This document shows, one piece after another, positions 55,868 to 64,000 of a stretch of DNA of 64,000 nt (positions are counted from its first letter, which is position 1; the number at the start of each line of letters is the position of its first letter). The notes under the pieces are model-generated. The model searched no databases, was not told the origin of the DNA, and worked only from the letters and a program-made list of their open reading frames with translations. This DNA comes from Tenrec ecaudatus (lineage: Eukaryota; Chordata; Mammalia; Afrosoricida; Tenrecidae): NCBI RefSeq assembly GCF_050624435.1, contig NC_134539.1, positions 143,874,025 to 143,938,024 on the forward strand, read 5' to 3'. A program made the position numbers and the translations under genes.

Positions 55868-56985
55868 AAGAGAGTGACTTTTTTTTAAACAGTTTTATTG
55901 GCATATAATTCACATATCGTACAAGTCCATTCTCATCCTCACTCTCCCTGGTGTCAACCCAATGCAGACTCAGGGAGATCTTGTTCACAGGAGTAGCAAT
56001 CCCGGTCTTTCTCCCACAGAGTGTCTGGTGGTTTCGAACTGTCGACCTTGAAGATCGCAGCCCAATGTGCACCCACGAGGCCACCAGTGTCCCTTATACA
56101 ATTCAGTAGGTGAAACGATCCAGAGGAGTGTACACCCAGATTGAGATCGTTTTCTTCGTTCTTGTACTCATCGTCTTCATCTTCTCGTTCCGCCATCCTC
56201 CCCTGACAGCTCCCTAAGGAACCATGAACCCAGTCACTATCTCTACAGATTCACCTATCCTGGATTTCACACAGAAAAACATTGAAAACAAAAAACTCAC
56301 AACAATAAAAGAGTAAAACAGATTAAAACCACAATAGAACAGAAAGCAGAGAAAACCAAACAAGAACTAATTTAAAATGATTCAAAAGGGAACTCAAATG
56401 ATAAGTTGTTAACATTTTACCTTAAATGTATCTGCAACAATCCACTTCCCAAAGCATTCTGCAAAATAGCTAGGTTATTCATATCCCTCATCTAGGATCA
56501 GAGGAGATTCTCTGGAGGCTAAATGGAGGTGTGGACCCTGCACATGGATTTTAGGTTTCCACTGTCATCCAGAACCTTCTGCAAACCAGATGTTCACAAT
56601 TTGAGCTCTTTTGGATTTAAGCTCCCTCCTTTGGATTTGGGTTTTATTATATACAGTCCTTGGGTCACACATGCTAATGTGCTTTGCTTCTTCCATGTGG
56701 ACTGAATTGACACCTCTCTTAGATGGCTGCTTGTTTGGAGAAAAGGCTTTAAGACCCAAGACACAATTCTTTCTGATAGCCGGGTACCATCTAGCTTCAA
56801 CACACTTTGCTGTAGTACCCACATCTTCAGTGATAAGAGAATGACTCTTAAGGGGTAACCCGGAGGAGTTTCTTCTTGGTGATGGAATAGTTCTGTGCCC
56901 AATCATGGTAATAGTTACAGCAACACATGATAAATTTTCATAGAACTTCAACTAAGACCACATGGAAGAAGCACACAAGCTTGTG
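55868..56985 (-). mobile_element. Composite retroposon relative with divergent body, carrying an AfroSINE
   Basis: In reverse orientation its 5' edge (right side) carries monomer-like CATGGAAGAAGCACACAAGC and, further in, GGGTCTTAAAGCCTTTTCTC with a second GTCCACATGGAAGAAGCAAA unit. The body (56130-56500) differs from the 51771 element. It ends in ATATGCCAATAAAACTG and a T-run at 55879-55885, the classic L1 3' end. An AfroSINE (55927-56095) has inserted near its 3' end. Confidence 0.72.
55927..56095 (-). mobile_element. AfroSINE nested in composite retroposon
   Basis: CTGGTGTCAACCCAATGCAG, GGTGGTTTCGAACTGTCGAC and CCCACGAGGCCACCAGTGTC in reverse orientation. Confidence 0.88.
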
Positions 56986-57009
56986 TGATCCAAAGATGAC
57001 AATTTAAAA

Positions 57010-60000
57010 AGTTGAATGTGGCTTGACATGAAAAACTATAGGAACCACATGATAATATCAATAGATGCAGAAAAAGCATTCGACAACCTCCAACATCAAT
57101 TCCTGTTTAAGACACTTGAGAAGATAGAAATGGAAGGAAAATTCCTCAAGACAATATAAGCTATATATGAAAAACCAACAGCCAATGTGGTAGTCAATGG
57201 AGAAAAGACTAACACAATCCCACTGAAAAAGGGGACCAGACAAGGTTGCCCTTTGTCCCCACTCTTATTTAAGATTGTGCTGGAGGTTTTAGTTAACAAC
57301 ATAAGGCAAAGAAAGGATATCAAAGATATTCGTCTGGGGGAGGAAGATAATAACTATTGTTATTTGCAGATGATATGGTTTTATATGTAGAAAATCCCAA
57401 AAGCTCCACTAGAGGAGTACTGGAAGCAATAGAGGAGTTTGGCAGAGTGGCAGGATACAAGATCAACAAACAGAAGTCCAACGGACTGCTATACACATTG
57501 GATAAGACCATAGAAGAGGAGATAAAAAAGGTGGTACCCTTCACAATAGCCAAGCACAAATGGAAATATCTAGGGATATACCTGACTAAAAGAACAAACG
57601 ATCTATATGAGGAAAACTACAGAACACTATTATAAGAAACCAAGAGTGACCTCAACAAATGGAAGAATATCACATGCTCGTGGATTGGAAGACTCAATAT
57701 AGTAAAGATGTCAGTTCTGCCTAAATTAAATTTAATGCAATCCTGATACAATTACCCTCATCTTTCTTCAAAGAAATGGAAAAACTGATTACCAACTTCA
57801 TATGGAGAGGGAAGAAGCCCAGAATTAGCAGAGACTCCTCAAGAAGAAGGACACAGTAGAAGGGCTTGTTTTACCTCACTTTAGCACATACTATACCGTC
57901 ACAGTTGTCAAAACCACATGGTATTGGTACAATGACAGATACTCAGGCCAATGGAAAAGAACTGAAAACCCAGAAATAAAATATCAGCATACAGACAACT
58001 GATTTTTGATAAGGGTCCAAAAAATATCCAATGAGAAGCAGATACTCTCTTCAACAAATTATGTTGGAAAAAATGAATATCTACCTGCAGGAAAATGAAG
58101 CAAGACCCTTATCTCACTCCATGAGCAAGAATAAACTCAAGGTGGATCACAGACCTTGAAGTTAAACCCCAAAGTATTAGGGCCATCAACGAGGAAATTG
58201 GGACCAACTTGAGAAAATTGGCACAGGGAATACATAGGCTATCAGAAATAGGTAAGGACACAAACACAGAGGGGGCACAATTGACATATGGGATATACTG
58301 AAGATAAAACACCTGTGTACATCAAAAGAATTACACCAAGAGAGTAATAAGAGAGTCCACGGACTGGGAAAACATCTTTAGTGAAGGCATATTAGACAAA
58401 GGCCTTATTACTAAAATCTACAATACTCTTCTAGCTTCCAAAAAGAAAAAAATGAATTGCCCAATGAGGAGGTGGTCAAAGGACTTGAACATAAGTTTCA
58501 TAGGGGCATAAATCTGAATGGCCAACAAACATCTGAGAAAATTTTCCCTGTCTTTAGCCATAAGAGAAATGCAAATTAAAACAACAATGTGGCAACAGCC
58601 TCAAAGGTAGCCCAATTCAAAAAATCAGAAAGCAACAAGTATTGGAGGGGCTTGATGAGAGACAGTAACTCTCATCCACTGCTGGTGGACCTGTAAGTAT
58701 GTACAGCCACTATGGAAATTGATCTGGCATATCTAAAACAGATGGAAATTGAGTTACCATACTACCCAGCAATCCCCCTACTGGGCATATACCCAGAAGA
58801 GACAAGAAACAAACCAAGGCCAGACATCTGTGCTCCAATGTCCATTGTGGCACAGTTCACAACTGCAAGGAGTTGGAAACAACCCAGATTTCCATCAACT
58901 CACGAGTAGATCAAAAAGCTGTGGTATATACATACAATGGAGTACTACACACCCCTAAAAATCAGTGATGAACATATGAAGCACATTGCTGCATGGGAAG
59001 AACTGGAGGAAATCATGCTAAGTGAAGTAAACCAAGAACAAAAGGATAATTACAACATGAGTCTGCTGAGGTAAGCTTAAAAATTTTTTTGCAAAAGGGG
59101 CATAAGGAAAAAGCTTCTGTCTACAAACATCCCTGGGATGAAGACCAGGTAGTACGGCAGGGGCCAGACCAAATCCAGGGATACATATGGTAGCCAACTA
59201 AAAATGAGGGAGGAAAGGAAAAAAATTAAAAAGAAATGGGTAGTGGGGGCACAGGGTACTAACCCACCCAAGGGGAGGATATTGTTTATATCTCCACAGG
59301 GAAAGAGGGACCAGACTTTAACCCAGTGCTCCAAGATGTGAATGTAACATGCCGGCATGGAGCAGGGAATCAGTGGAGAAGTCTGAGGGGCTGGCCCCAA
59401 TCCCAACTAAGTGGACACCTGTCCCTCCCCTCAGAAGAATTTCAGAGGACAGCACAGAATCTGCAGCTCCGGGAGAACGACATGTCTTATCAGAGCACAC
59501 AGGAGCAAATGAAGGGGGAGGAAGAGAGAGTGGAGCACATCCTGGCCCACCAAGCCTTGAGGACGATATTCCCGCTCAGAGCAGCCAATCCACAGAGAAG
59601 ACCAGATGGCCAGTCTCAGTATGAGACACACCATCCCTCACTGACCTATAGCCCTACAGGGGACAACACTGAAGACACAGTGTGAGAATTCTGCCCAATC
59701 TGATCCCACCACACCAAGGCAAAACACTAAGGATGTGCAACAGAACAGCAAGGGAACAGAGAAACGAAGTCCCAGGGAATACCAAAATTAGACTTTGGGA
59801 CTAGGGCTTGGTGCCCCAACAGACTCGACTGGAAAACACTCCTAAAGGCCAACGAACAATTCTTGAACTAACGACAAGCTTTTCTTTCTTGTTGTGTTTT
59901 GTTTTGTTTTGTCATTGGTTTGTTGTTGTTTTGTTTTGTTGCTTGATTTTGCTCTGTCTTGTTTTTGTGCATGTTATTATCTCTGCAGGTCTGTCTAAAT

Positions 60001-60508
60001 AAGATAGGCTGGATGAACAATCTGGAAGAGAAAACAACAGGACCGACAGTTCCAGGGGGACACGAGAGAGGGGGAAGTGGGGGGAAAGGAAGTGGTGTTA
60101 ACAAACCCAGGGACAAGGGAACAACAGTGATCCAACTCGGTGGTGAGGAGGGTGTAGGAGGCCTGGTAGGGAATGATAAAGGGTAATGTAACCAAGAGGA
60201 ATTACTGAAACCCAAATGAAGACTGAGCATGATAGCGGGAGAGGCAAGGGAACACTAGAATTGACTGTGATTGCGCAACTCACTTTAAAAGAGATTGAAG
60301 GTATGGATTGTTATAGGAGCTGTAAGAACCCCCAATAAAATGATCTTTTAATTAAAAAATAATAATAAAAGCAATTTAACTGTGCGGAGGGAGATGTTCT
60401 AAAACTGATATGGTACTGATTGAATAATTCTCATCGATAGGAGTGAGCGACGGAACCATTGAATTGTATGACATGTCAATGATGTGCCAATAAAAGTGTT
60501 TCTAAAAA
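57010..60508 (+). mobile_element. L1 LINE, 5'-truncated, 3' half with full 3' UTR
   Basis: Starts within the reverse transcriptase of ORF2 (SMDAEKAFDN at about 57060). A frame at 57187-57390 holds [15 protein letters not shown], and after a shift the catalytic FADD box is at 57359-57370. The C-terminal third follows in broken frames, with the conserved YHTTQQSPYWAYTQ segment near 58750 and the 3' UTR from about 59080. Numerous stops and frameshifts show it is dead. The 3' UTR includes a chance 119-codon frame at 59326-59685. The final end GTGCCAATAAAAGTG (near 60490) matches 20890-21080. Confidence 0.92.
60286..60372 (+). mobile_element. Short L1-tail insert inside an L1 3' UTR
   Basis: GGATTGTTATAGGAGCTG with CCCCCAATAAAATGATC and an A-rich end sits between two halves of the 3' UTR that are contiguous at 20908-20960. 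TAAAAG flanks both sides, a possible short target duplication. Confidence 0.6.
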
Positions 60509-60569
60509 TAAAGCATAAAAATTAAAATAAAACAATACAACATAGTTGCTTCGAAGGAAGAATAATTTC

Positions 60570-60765
60570 CTAATACTAGAAGCAGAAAGGGTGAAGGGAC
60601 AGTGGAGAAGAGGAAGGCCCTCAGCCAGGTGGATGGACACATGGCTGTCACAGCGGGCTGGAGCCCAGCAGCGACCAGAGGCCGGCGAGGGGCTGGCGGT
60701 GTTTCCTCCTGTTGAAAGATCAAAGATCACTTTGAGTCGAAACCAAACAACAACAACAACAACAT
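60570..60765 (+). mobile_element. RTE/BovB-type LINE 3' end
   Basis: GTGGAGAAGAGGAAGGCCCT, GGTGGATGGACACATGGCTG and a terminal AAC repeat, as at the ends of the longer RTE copies. Confidence 0.8.
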
Positions 60766-60966
60766 ACCCCGAAAGGAGGCCCGGGGGTGGGGCAAATGGC
60801 TCACCAACTTGCTGATTTGTCGGCTGTGCTGTCTCCCCCATAAGCACCGCTGAATAAAGGCCTGGCAATCTTCTGAAAGGTCACAGCCTCAAAACTCCTA
60901 GGGAGCACGGTTGACTGCCCACCTGGGGTCAGTCACCAGGAACTGGCTCAGCAGCAACTCGCAAGC

Positions 60967-60967
60967 A

Positions 60968-61005
<38 letters not shown>

Positions 61006-61014
61006 ACACACACA
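60967..61014. repeat. (CA)n microsatellite
   Basis: About 22 CA units with one CT interruption. Confidence 0.95.
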
Positions 61015-61113
61015 GAACAGATGTAAAGCAATAGTGGCAGGTATCTATCCAGTGAGAATCTATTACATCCCCGCCCCCCATGCCTGAAGTTTTGCATCTA
61101 CTAAGCATAATAT

Positions 61114-61325
61114 TCAGGAGCCCTGCTGGCATAGTGGTTACTTGTTGGCCTGCATGCCACAAGGTCAGGAATTCAAAACCACCAGCCCCTTTGAGGGGCA
61201 AAAGCGAGGCTCTCTACTCCTGTAAAGAGTTCCAGGCTCAGCTTCCCCCAGGGAGCTCCACTCTGCCCTGTAGGGTGCGGACGGTGAGTCGGCACTGCGT
61301 CCGTAGCAGTGAGCTTGGCTTTGGT
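61114..61325 (+). mobile_element. AfroSINE copy
   Basis: GGAGCCCTGCTGGCATAGTG, ACAAGGTCAGGAATTCAAAA and GTGAGTCGGCACTGCGTCCG tail; near complete. Confidence 0.93.
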
Positions 61326-61339
61326 GTATCATACGGTCT

Positions 61340-61466
61340 GAGGCAGAAAGGTGAGGCAACCTGCCCCCGTCCAGATGCACAGCCTCTGAGACCCTAGGGA
61401 ACAAGCAGTTCCCCTCTTCCTGCAGAGCGGCTCGAGGCAGAGTTGACTGGACCACAGTGGGTTCTT
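61340..61466 (+). mobile_element. AfroSINE 3' fragment
   Basis: GGCAGAAAGGTGAGGCAACC and AGAGTTGACTGGACCACAG recall the middle and tail of the SINE; the head is absent. Confidence 0.55.
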
Positions 61467-61508
61467 CGACAGCTCCAGAGTCACACTGTAGAAACTATCA
61501 ATCCTTGG

Positions 61509-61745
61509 GAGGAGCCCTGGTGGGAGAGAGGTTATGCCTTGGGCTGCTAACCTCAAGGTTGGTGGTTTGAAACCGCCAGCTGCTCCATGGGAGAAAGACG
61601 GGGTTTCTACTCCCAATAAAAGTGATAGCCTCAAAAAATAAAAATAATGATTTTTTAAGAAGCGTTGCAGTCTCAGAAAATTGCAGGGGATGTTGTACTC
61701 ACTGAGTTAGCATTGACTCGATGGCAGGGAGTGGGTGGGTTGGTC
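61509..61745 (+). mobile_element. AfroSINE copy with internal A-rich insertion
   Basis: GGAGCCCTGGTGGGAGAGAG through TCAAGGTTGGTGGTTTGAAA, then CATTGACTCGATGGCAGGGA. A roughly 35-bp A-rich insert sits at about 61632-61664. Confidence 0.9.
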
Positions 61746-61812
61746 CTTGGCGTCTAGCACAGAATATGGCCTAGGGAGGACTTTGATAAAGGTTTGCTGA
61801 ATGAATGTATGA
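61746..61812 (+). mobile_element. L2 3'-end remnant
   Basis: GGTTTGCTGAATGAATGTAT is the typical terminal motif of LINE2. Confidence 0.6.
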
Positions 61813-61894
61813 ACAGCAGGAATCTAACACAGAGGTTATGGATTCAAATGCCTCAGAGCCCCTCCCCCCCCAATCCACTGCTCTCACATCCATT

Positions 61895-62068
61895 TCTATT
61901 CCTAGTGATGCTCCTAGTGATGCAGAACTGCCCCTGTCGGTCTCTGAGGCTAAATCTTTACAGGAGCAGAAAACCTCATCTTTCTCACTCGGAACAGCTG
62001 GTGGGTGTGAACCGGCGACCTTGTGAGTCAAAGTCCAGCAAGTAACCCACCAGGCCACCAGCGCTCCT
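61895..62068 (-). mobile_element. AfroSINE copy lacking its tail
   Basis: CAGAACTGCCCCTGTCGGTC, CGGAACAGCTGGTGGGTGTG and CCACCAGGCCACCAGCGCTC in reverse. Confidence 0.88.
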
Positions 62069-63347
62069 CCTCAGAGGCCTGGCCGGCAATAAACATGAGC
62101 GACATTGGAGATGGTCATTAGCAGGGGGCAGTGAGAACCAGAGGGAGATGAACGACATGGCCACAGCTAAGAGGGCAGCCGTTAGTCACTGGGCAGTGGC
62201 AGCGATGGGAGATGTGGGTGGCCGATTGCCACATCTGTTTGTTCCAAAATCAAGGTCTAGGCTTTTGTGATGAGCTCCGGCTTTTCCCGTGTTGTAAACT
62301 AGTTTTAAACTTTCAAAAATTAAGTGGGGGCCAAACACGATACATATGCCTCCTGGCTACTGCCCAGAGCATGGGGGTGGGGGTGGGGGGTTATCAAAAC
62401 CCTGAGACTTCAGAATGTGCCTGCGGCAGGGAAAGCGGGGAGCGAGGTTCTGCAGCCGTGACAGGGATGGTGCTGGGAGCTGCTGGGCAGTCAGAGAGGT
62501 CAAGAGCAGACAAAAGAAAGCCAGCCTCCAGAAGCCAATTCCATGTGGACCAGCTTCTCACAAGACTTTTCTCTGAGAAGGGTCCAAAGTACAGGCGAGT
62601 AGGTTGGGGAAGGGGCCTGGGGCTAGCCTTAGGACTGCTGCCTGGTTCCCTTACAGAATTCTTATGCAACTTGAACCCTCATGAAAAATGCATCTTTTTT
62701 GAATTATCAGATTATTTTCATCCCTGGCGCTAGAGGCACAAAGACTAGACAGTCTCATCTAATGGACAAAAGATGGCCTTTCCAGATCTATTTAAAGAGG
62801 AGCCGCCACTGCTGCCTGCACCAGACAGCGGGAATTTCAGAGGCCCCGCGTGGGGAGTCAGCCCTGGCTGAAGGCCCTGAGATGGATGTGCAGTCCCACC
62901 CCCTCCTCAGCCCCTCCACTTCAGCACCAGGGGCCTTCTGTCATCCCCTGCACCCACTGGTCCTGCCCACCAAGCTAGAGAGATGGGCACCAAGGTGATG
63001 GCTGGTGACAGACCCAGTGTCCTCCTCTTCAGAAAGGTGACAAATGTGTGTCCACATCATGCCTCACCTGCCTTGTGTATCAGTCAGGATCCTCCAGAGA
63101 AACCAGCAGTCACATATAAGCAGTCTACAGGTGATTGGCCTTGTCCACGGATTTCATATCTGCACAGGCGCCTGCTTGCTAAAATGTATTTGTGACAGCA
63201 AGCTCACACTCGGGATGTGCTCGCAGCCATTTGCCTACGTGTGTATGTGCACAAAATGGGGTTCCCCTGACATGTGTGTCCCCAAGTGAGGGCCCACAGA
63301 ATGGCAATGGCTCATTGACGGCTAGAGCCGTGTCCACTGGGACTCCA
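62069..63347. other. Mostly unassigned sequence
   Basis: No gene recognised. A 173-codon plus frame at 62212-62733 shows no domain or homology that I can see. A short segment at 63070-63130 resembles the end of an old mammalian repeat. Confidence 0.4.
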
Positions 63348-63556
63348 CCAAACTCACTGCCATCGAGTCTCAAGTCGAGGCCAACTCCTAGCGACCCTAG
63401 AGGACAGGGGAGACCTGCCCCTGTGGGTTTCCCAGACTGTCACTCTTTACAGGAGTAAAAAGCCTCTTCTTTTTCCCAAGAAGCAACTGGCGGTTTCAAA
63501 CTGCTGACCTTGTGGTTAGTACCCCAGAGTGTAACCAACACATCACAAGGGCTCCT
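63348..63556 (-). mobile_element. AfroSINE copy
   Basis: CACTGCCATCGAGTCTCAAG, AGACCTGCCCCTGTGGGTTT and TTTCAAACTGCTGACCTTGT in reverse; near complete. Confidence 0.93.
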
Positions 63557-64000
63557 TAGGATAAACACTGGGAATGCGAGAATTGGCTGAATGTGTGCAT
63601 GTGCACATTTACTTCGAGGAATCACTTGATACCCTTGAGGGGGCTGGCCATGATGAGCGCTCAGAAGCAGGAGGTGAGCATGCAGACTGAAGCAATGGCG
63701 TCAGACTTGGGAAAACTCCAGGTTTGCTCTCTCAGCTGACTGGACGAGGCCCACCTATCCTGTCCAAAGTGATGTAGTTCCGTCGGCTGACTGCACGTGT
63801 TAACCACATTGACAAAAGGCCTCCACGGCACCCCCTAGATGAATGCTTGGATGAATAAGTGGGCGCGGTAGCCTAGCCAAGTGGGCACATCAAAGTCACT
63901 ACCTTTCAGCCCTTGATTAGCTATGAGAAGGATGCTTTGGGTCTTTGGCACTCTCCCCCCAAATCCATGCCCACTGTCCAATCACGAGAAAACAACAGAC
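63557..64000. other. Unassigned sequence
   Basis: No gene or confident repeat recognised before the window ends. Confidence 0.4.

Noticed and set aside
59326-59685. 119-codon open frame
   Set aside because: It lies within the 3' UTR of the L1 at 57010-60508 and resembles no protein.
55868-60508. Single L1 with a 5' inversion (twin priming)
   Set aside because: The inverted part has its own L1-type 3' end and T-run at 55879, so two separate elements in opposite orientation fit better.
62212-62733. 173-codon plus-strand open frame
   Set aside because: No recognisable feature; translation looks random.
78-63556. AfroSINE heads as functional tRNA genes
   Set aside because: They show A/B-box-like motifs but lack a foldable cloverleaf with anticodon, and recur as interspersed repeats.
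1-64000. CRISPR arrays, operons, riboswitches or prokaryotic terminators
   Set aside because: The window is mammalian nuclear DNA; none of these structures is present.

Overview
This is nuclear DNA from a placental mammal of the afrotherian group, most likely a tenrec such as the lesser hedgehog tenrec. Three repeat signatures point there. About thirty copies of the tRNA-derived AfroSINE are present. There are long copies of an RTE/BovB-type LINE, whose 3' end the AfroSINE tail copies. Eight non-autonomous hAT elements of the SPIN ('space invader') family have TCTAGA-like 8-bp target duplications; SPIN is known in tenrec but patchy in other mammals. The species call is inference from repeats, without a database search.

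Only one host gene with real exon structure is visible: the first coding exon of SMURF2 (minus strand, 3473-3524). It lies inside a CpG island of about 1.9 kb (2600-4480). Its intron 1 runs leftwards off the window. Everything to the right of the island, nearly 60 kb, is the 5' flank of SMURF2 and contains no recognisable multi-exon gene. It holds four intronless retrocopies of cellular mRNAs: TFIP11 (5740-8640, minus, heavily broken), RPLP2 (16251-16701, minus, intact 115-codon frame between perfect 16-bp target duplications), NDUFB3 (about 23440-23870, minus, frameshifted) and CHCHD1 (about 50066-50440, plus, frameshifted).

Layout: 1-2600 SMURF2 intron 1; 2600-4480 CpG island and SMURF2 exon 1; 4480-8640 SINEs and the TFIP11 retrocopy; 8640-17300 mixed SINE, SPIN and MER5-like DNA and a three-level nest around the RPLP2 retrocopy; 17340-18660 RTE LINE; 18660-34100 sparse old L1, SPIN and SINE copies and the NDUFB3 retrocopy; 34160-35690 RTE LINE split by a 0.5-kb repeat; 37098-37552 a longer SPIN copy; 38852-43052 an almost complete RTE LINE with two nested insertions; 44040-45575 another split RTE copy; 45735-47270 L1 remnants; 50066-50440 CHCHD1 retrocopy; 51771-53128 a full-length composite retroposon with tandem 5' monomers; 54005-54640 diverged tandem repeats; 54968-55062 a long AT repeat; 55868-60508 an inverted composite element followed by the 3' half of an L1; 60570-64000 SINEs and unassigned DNA.

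The elements interact visibly. RTE LINE machinery presumably mobilised the AfroSINEs. L1 machinery made the poly(A)-tailed retrocopies and the composite retroposons. SPIN and a second 0.5-kb family jumped by DNA-type mechanisms into older SINE and LINE copies. The least familiar object is the composite retroposon family, best seen at 51771-53128, whose 5' end is built of roughly 250-bp tandem monomers like the promoter monomers of rodent L1.
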